In this document: in pieces, positions 6,393-9,468 of the stretch | Layout: each line of letters begins with the position of its first letter | Numbering within the stretch: the first letter of the stretch is position 1 | DNA from: Bacillota bacterium | GTDB lineage: Bacteria > Bacillota_I > Bacilli_A > RFN20 > CAG-826 | Direction of reading: 5' to 3' | NCBI GenBank assembly: GCA_023396795.1 | Contig: JAEWUY010000061.1 | Coordinates: forward strand, 1-9,468 | DNA: 9,468 nt | The notes under the pieces: model-generated | Database searches by the model: none | The model's input: the letters and a program-made list of their open reading frames with translations, nothing else | Told to the model about the DNA's origin: nothing | Made by a program: the position numbers and the translations under genes

Positions 6393-6817
6393 GTAAAAAA
6401 ATAGTAAAACCAAATATTGACGAGGCGCTTAAAAAAACACCTCCAGAATTTAAACCCTACGATCAGACACACTCAATTTCGCGGTTAAAATTTTTCGTCA
6501 CAATTATCAAACATCACTATGACAAAGATGTATTAAAAATCCTCAATAAGCACGAAGTTGGAATTAGTTTTATTACCCATGGTCGAGGTACTGGCACTAA
6601 AGAAATTTACGATATTTTAGGCTTAAGCGATACGCGCAAGGATATCATTTTTTCAATCGTTAAAGCTGATCAAATTGCTTCTTTGAAGCAAGAAATTGCA
6701 ACTTTTTATGCCCGCGAAAAAGACGCAAAAGGCATAGCCTTTGCAATCGATATTTCTTCGGTCATCGGCTTATCAATCTATAAATATTTGAGTAATACTC
6801 GCACAATAGGAGAATAA
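6389..6817 (+). CDS. P-II-like signalling protein, N-terminally extended (first of two)
   Basis: This is a 142-residue protein. Residues 1-32 are a Lys/Pro-rich extension; the rest has the ferredoxin-like P-II layout. A first strand (KFFVTIIK, 34-41) and helix lead to HGRGTG (64-69), at the place of the GFGRQKG base of the GlnB/GlnK T-loop. A short loop and a strand (IIFSIVK) follow, then a helix and KGIAFAIDISSVIG (114-127), matching the nucleotide-binding B-loop region GDGKIFVFDVARVI. The T-loop is much shorter than in GlnB and has no equivalent of the uridylylated Tyr51. Family knowledge suggests trimers that bind ATP/ADP or another small ligand and gate a membrane partner; the ligand is unknown. 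Translation uses GAGGAA inside the DUF1538 gene and a four-base ATGA overlap. Confidence 0.8.
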   Translation: MSKKIVKPNIDEALKKTPPEFKPYDQTHSISRLKFFVTIIKHHYDKDVLKILNKHEVGISFITHGRGTGTKEIYDILGLSDTRKDIIFSIVKADQIASLKQEIATFYAREKDAKGIAFAIDISSVIGLSIYKYLSNTRTIGE

Positions 6818-6819
6818 TT

Positions 6820-7128
6820 ATGGACAATCACGAACACGAGCTTATTATCTGTATCGTCAACAACGGTTTTACCGATTTAGTGATGGACGCTGCTCGCAAA
6901 CAAGGGGCCAAGGGCGGAACAATTTTCCATGGCCGAGGGACAGGTAATCCTGACATGGAAAAGTTTTTTGGTATTTCGATTTCTCCGGAAAAAGAAATTG
7001 TGATTATTCTCGTCACCAACGATATTAAAGAAGTTGTTTTAAAAGCCGTCAATAAAGCTGCGGGACTAGAAACAAATGGAAAAGGTATCGCTTTTTCGAT
7101 GCCTGTCAGTGATGTAGTTGGCGTATAA
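6820..7128 (+). CDS. P-II-like signalling protein, short (second of two)
   Basis: This is a 102-residue paralogue of the preceding protein without its N-terminal extension. The core is the same: strand ELIICIVN (7-14), helix, GGTIFHGRGTG (32-42) at the T-loop base, strand EIVIILVT, helix, and NGKGIAFSMPVSDVVG (86-101) in the B-loop position. It stops immediately after that strand. It therefore lacks the C-terminal Arg-rich segment (RIRTG in GlnB) that helps bind ATP phosphates, so any nucleotide binding must differ. A good AGGAG lies eight bases before the ATG, and the gene is two bases from its upstream partner. It probably forms homotrimers, or mixed trimers with the first P-II, acting on the DUF1538 protein (inference). 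It converges with the nitroreductase gene, three bases away. Confidence 0.82.
   Translation: MDNHEHELIICIVNNGFTDLVMDAARKQGAKGGTIFHGRGTGNPDMEKFFGISISPEKEIVIILVTNDIKEVVLKAVNKAAGLETNGKGIAFSMPVSDVVGV
7080..7103 (-). terminator. Possible weak terminator of the nitroreductase gene
   Basis: On the minus strand GGCATCG (7103-7097) can pair with CGATACC (7090-7084), with one C-A mismatch and loop AAAAAG. TTTTCC follows. It lies inside the second P-II-like gene, about 30 bases past the nitroreductase stop. The short T tract makes it marginal. Confidence 0.3.
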
Positions 7129-7131
7129 TTA

Positions 7132-7647
7132 CTAAAACCTTCGCGTCTTAATTCCGGGTCTGACCTTATTGGGCAGGCCTTTTTCTTTAGGATGTCCGAT
7201 AACGACTGCTGACATAACCGAATAATCTGGAGGTAATTGCAGATATTGTTGAATTTTTAAGTGGGCATTAATAATTTCCGAAATAGTATAAAGAAAGCAA
7301 GAACCCAAGCCTAAATCTGCCGCTCTGAGCATTATATTTTCGATAATACAACCGGTATCGCAACCATCAAGGCGTTCGCGATTTGGTTTACCAGAAACAA
7401 AAATAACAAGCGGAGCATGGAAGAAAGGATGTTTTGTCAGACCGGCCGTATCGATAAGCAGATTAGCGATATCATCGAGTTTCTTTTTGTCGTTTATCAC
7501 AATTAGTTCGTAGCGATGGTAAGAGGCGTGACCAATCGGAGCGTTGTAAGCTGCTTCGAGAAGAAGATTTAAATGATCTTCGCTAACCACCTCAGTGGAA
7601 AAATTGCGAATTGATTGACGTTTTTTAATAACTTCCAAAAGTTCCAT
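7132..7647 (-). CDS. Nitroreductase-family FMN-dependent oxidoreductase
   Basis: This is a 171-residue protein with the family's N-terminal FMN-binding motif KKRQSIRNF (8-16), a central NAPIGHASYHR segment (about 35-45) and the C-terminal ADLGLGSCFLY (110-120) and VVIGHPKEKG (148-157) motifs. Such enzymes are homodimeric NAD(P)H-dependent flavoproteins that reduce nitro groups, quinones or other acceptors; the physiological substrate is unknown. It is a compact member of the family, complete at both ends. It has a CDTGC pair (Cys96, Cys100) ahead of the conserved helix. The start has an excellent AGGAGA seven bases upstream. The gene is divergent from the YfhO-family gene and convergent with the P-II-like genes. 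Its 3' end contains the plus-strand terminator of that operon. Confidence 0.9.
   Translation of the reverse strand: MELLEVIKKRQSIRNFSTEVVSEDHLNLLLEAAYNAPIGHASYHRYELIVINDKKKLDDIANLLIDTAGLTKHPFFHAPLVIFVSGKPNRERLDGCDTGCIIENIMLRAADLGLGSCFLYTISEIINAHLKIQQYLQLPPDYSVMSAVVIGHPKEKGLPNKVRPGIKTRRF
7156..7188 (+). terminator. Intrinsic terminator of the DUF1538/P-II operon, inside the convergent gene
   Basis: GGTCTGACC (7157-7165) pairs with GGGCAGGCC (7171-7179), with one A-G mismatch and one G-U pair. The loop is TTATT and is followed directly by TTTTTCTTT (7180-7188). It lies 28 bases past the stop of the second P-II-like gene and is fully within the nitroreductase reading frame. Confidence 0.75.
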
Positions 7648-7675
7648 ATTTGTCTCTCCTATTCTTTATTAATGT

Positions 7676-7695
7676 TAACACATGGTATTGTGTTA
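7676..7695. promoter_or_regulatory. 20-bp inverted repeat, candidate operator between nitroreductase and yfhO-like genes
   Basis: TAACACA (7676-7682) and TGTGTTA (7689-7695) are perfect inverted 7-mers around TGGTAT. The right arm overlaps the extended -10 box of the rightward gene, and the whole element lies 29 bases before the nitroreductase start. It has no T tract for a terminator, so a dimeric regulator site is the likelier reading. The left arm is embedded in AATGTTAACA, also present in the dtxR-feoA gap. Confidence 0.45.
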
Positions 7696-7699
7696 GAAT
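7691..7699 (+). promoter_or_regulatory. Extended -10 promoter of the YfhO-family gene
   Basis: TGTTAGAAT is TG, one base, then TAGAAT (one mismatch to TATAAT). No consensus -35 is seen 15-18 bases upstream, as is tolerable for extended -10 promoters. The predicted transcription start about seven bases downstream coincides with the ATG at 7706. Confidence 0.45.
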
Positions 7700-7705
7700 A
7701 TTTTT

Positions 7706-9468
7706 ATGGCGCGAAAATGGTACCAATTTAAGCTCTTTGTTTTTCAGAAAATGCCATTTTTGAAAAACCGCGATTCCCTGTTTTATTACACGCTAATTCT
7801 TGTGGGAATTGGTTTAGGCTTTTATGGCTATTCTTTATTAACACAATATTTTACCGTTCCTCTCGGAGGAGATTACACTCAACAATATGTTGCCTTTCAC
7901 TATAACTTTTATGATGATTGGTGGACTTTCTTTAAAACTGGTAAATTCGTTTTATGGGATCATAATACTTTTTTAGGCGCCGATAATATTACATCGAATA
8001 CTTACTACGGATTATTTTCACCTTTCTTATTCCCGATTTTACTTTTCCCACGAACTTGGATACCAAACATGATGGCCGTCATGATGATTGCTCGCATGGT
8101 CACGGGCGGTCTTTTCTTTCGCCTATATATTAAACACTTTGGAGTTGAAGAAATTACGGCTCGTATATTTTCGATTGCTTATGCCTTCTGCGGTTGGATC
8201 GCTTACTATTTGTGGTTCAACAACTTCTTTGAAGTGATTTCTTTTCTACCCCTAGTCCTTTTAGGAATTGAAAAGATTTTGCATAAAGAAAAGCCTTATT
8301 TGCTCGTTATCGGTCTATTTTTGTTAGGCATAAGTAATTACTTTTTCTTAATTACTATTTGCTTTTACGGAGTTGGCTATGCTTTATTTAGATTTTTCCA
8401 ACTTCGTAAACAACATAGCCGTAAAGAAAACTGGGTTATTTTAGGATGGGGTGTTGGGGCATTTGCAATTGGCCTGATGCTGGCGGCCTGGATTTTAATT
8501 CCTAACTATTTAAATGCGATGCAGGCTCCTCGGGCTGAAGACGCTACGTATTTAATCAATTTACGTGAAGCATGGATCAACAAAGACTGGGAAGAACTTA
8601 AAAACTTATTGTTTTTAGATTGGGGCAACAACAACAAAGGCGAAGAGGCGACTTATCGGGTCCTTTATCCGTTTGTTTCCTTCTTCTATCCGACCGTTTC
8701 CGGTCGTTATGTTAGTTTGATTCCCATTACATCGTTTGAAAATATTAGTGGCAGTATTTTTATTTTCACACCGAGCATCATGATGCTATTTGTTTCTGTT
8801 CTTAATTCCATCAAGAAAAAAAGATTCTCACATTTTATTCCAATTGCCTTCTTTATTTTTGCTTTGTTTACACCCTTTTTCTACAACGCTCTACATGTTT
8901 TCACCGTCCCTTATAGTCGCTGGCAAATCATTGCTGTTATTTCTATGCTCGTTTATGGGGCCTTAAATTTTGATGAACGCAAAACAATTCCGCGTTCATT
9001 TGCATTAACGTCATTTATCGTGACCCTGGCTTTAATGCTTTTAGCTTATAGCTTAGCCTCGGGTATTGACTCAGCACAAGTCGCGCCAATTGTTGAAGAG
9101 TATTGGGTCTTCCTTTATCAAATCGTCGTGTGCATTTTCACTGGTTTAATTTTATTTTTTAATTGGAATAAAGAGCGACTCGGCAAAATTCTGATTGGTT
9201 CTTTGGCCTTTGAAGCCATCGTGATGGGCAATTTCGTTATGGGCTTTCACGGTGTGATTTCCTATGAACGAAATCTTAATGGCGGTCACGACAATTACAT
9301 TACTGAAACAAAGATTATTAAAGAAGTAAACGAAAATGATGATGGTTTTTTCCGTCTGCAGTCAACCAGAGCTTACATTAGTAATGATAATATTCCGGCG
9401 GTGGAAAATTTTAACGGAACTTCGACTTTTCACTCTCTTTATAATTACGATGTAATTGACTTTGTGCG
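7706..9468 (+). CDS. YfhO-family polytopic membrane protein, putative GT-C glycosyltransferase (3' end beyond window)
   Basis: An open frame of 587 codons continues past the right edge; family members are usually about 850 residues. After a first membrane helix (25-45) comes the family signature GGDYTQQY (54-61), then LWDHNTFLGAD (83-93) and YYGLFSPF (100-107), followed by many more helices. FFRLQS (548-553) and the Asn/Ser-rich stretch after it match the conserved extracytoplasmic part. In Bacillus and Listeria, YfhO homologues are needed to put sugars on lipoteichoic acid, using lipid-linked sugar at the outer face of the membrane. The acidic residue after the first helix (Asp56) would fit a GT-C active site. 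The acceptor here is unknown. The start follows an in-frame TAG at 7694 and has no Shine-Dalgarno sequence; Met16 is a second candidate but also lacks one. Confidence 0.88.
   Translation, partial: MARKWYQFKLFVFQKMPFLKNRDSLFYYTLILVGIGLGFYGYSLLTQYFTVPLGGDYTQQYVAFHYNFYDDWWTFFKTGKFVLWDHNTFLGADNITSNTYYGLFSPFLFPILLFPRTWIPNMMAVMMIARMVTGGLFFRLYIKHFGVEEITARIFSIAYAFCGWIAYYLWFNNFFEVISFLPLVLLGIEKILHKEKPYLLVIGLFLLGISNYFFLITICFYGVGYALFRFFQLRKQHSRKENWVILGWGVGAFAIGLMLAAWILIPNYLNAMQAPRAEDATYLINLREAWINKDWEELKNLLFLDWGNNNKGEEATYRVLYPFVSFFYPTVSGRYVSLIPITSFENISGSIFIFTPSIMMLFVSVLNSIKKKRFSHFIPIAFFIFALFTPFFYNALHVFTVPYSRWQIIAVISMLVYGALNFDERKTIPRSFALTSFIVTLALMLLAYSLASGIDSAQVAPIVEEYWVFLYQIVVCIFTGLILFFNWNKERLGKILIGSLAFEAIVMGNFVMGFHGVISYERNLNGGHDNYITETKIIKEVNENDDGFFRLQSTRAYISNDNIPAVENFNGTSTFHSLYNYDVIDFV

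Noticed and set aside
6820..7128. Second P-II-like gene as a decayed duplicate
   Set aside because: It has an intact frame, a good ribosome site and fully conserved HGRGTG and KGIAF motifs.

Overview
The window looks like chromosomal DNA from a low-GC, Gram-positive-type bacterium (Bacillota, or a close relative such as the non-recoded Mollicutes). The evidence is AT-rich coding DNA, frequent ATGA and similar gene overlaps, purine-rich Shine-Dalgarno sites before several genes, TTGACA/TATAAT-type promoters, and families typical of that group (FeoA/FeoB plus a small Cys-bearing membrane protein, DUF1538, YfhO). TGA is used as a stop (ends of feoB and of the DUF1538 gene) and every Trp I read is TGG, so the genetic code is standard. 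The species cannot be named from the sequence. There are no RNA genes, insertion sequences, CRISPR arrays or phage genes. No stretch longer than about 150 bases lacks a gene.

Left part (1-2922): a divergent metal-homeostasis locus. A DtxR/MntR-family metalloregulator, cut by the left edge, reads leftwards. feoA, feoB and a small FeoB-associated membrane protein read rightwards and end at a clear intrinsic terminator. The 147-base gap holds two well-formed promoters facing away from each other, with a GTTAAC-N4-GTTAAC element almost centred between their -35 boxes. The simplest reading is that the regulator senses Fe(II) or Mn(II) and controls both itself and Fe(II) import.

Middle (2923-4743): a two-gene unit with an 8-base overlap, a patatin-like serine hydrolase followed by an RluA-family RNA pseudouridine synthase.

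Right-middle (4744-7188): an operon of a 515-residue multi-pass membrane protein with two DUF1538 repeats, followed by two different P-II-like proteins. The genes are linked by a 4-base overlap and a 2-base gap. A consensus-like promoter precedes it, and a strong terminator for it lies inside the 3' end of the convergent next gene. This resembles transporter/P-II pairs such as AmtB/GlnK, but with an uncharacterised membrane partner and two P-II paralogues. It is the best candidate here for an undescribed system.

Right end (7132-9468): a small nitroreductase-family flavoprotein on the minus strand, divergent from a large YfhO-family membrane protein that runs off the right edge. The 58 bases between them carry a 20-bp inverted repeat overlapping an extended -10 box. 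That box is placed so that yfhO mRNA might start at or very near its ATG. The 10-mer AATGTTAACA occurs in both divergent gaps of the window.
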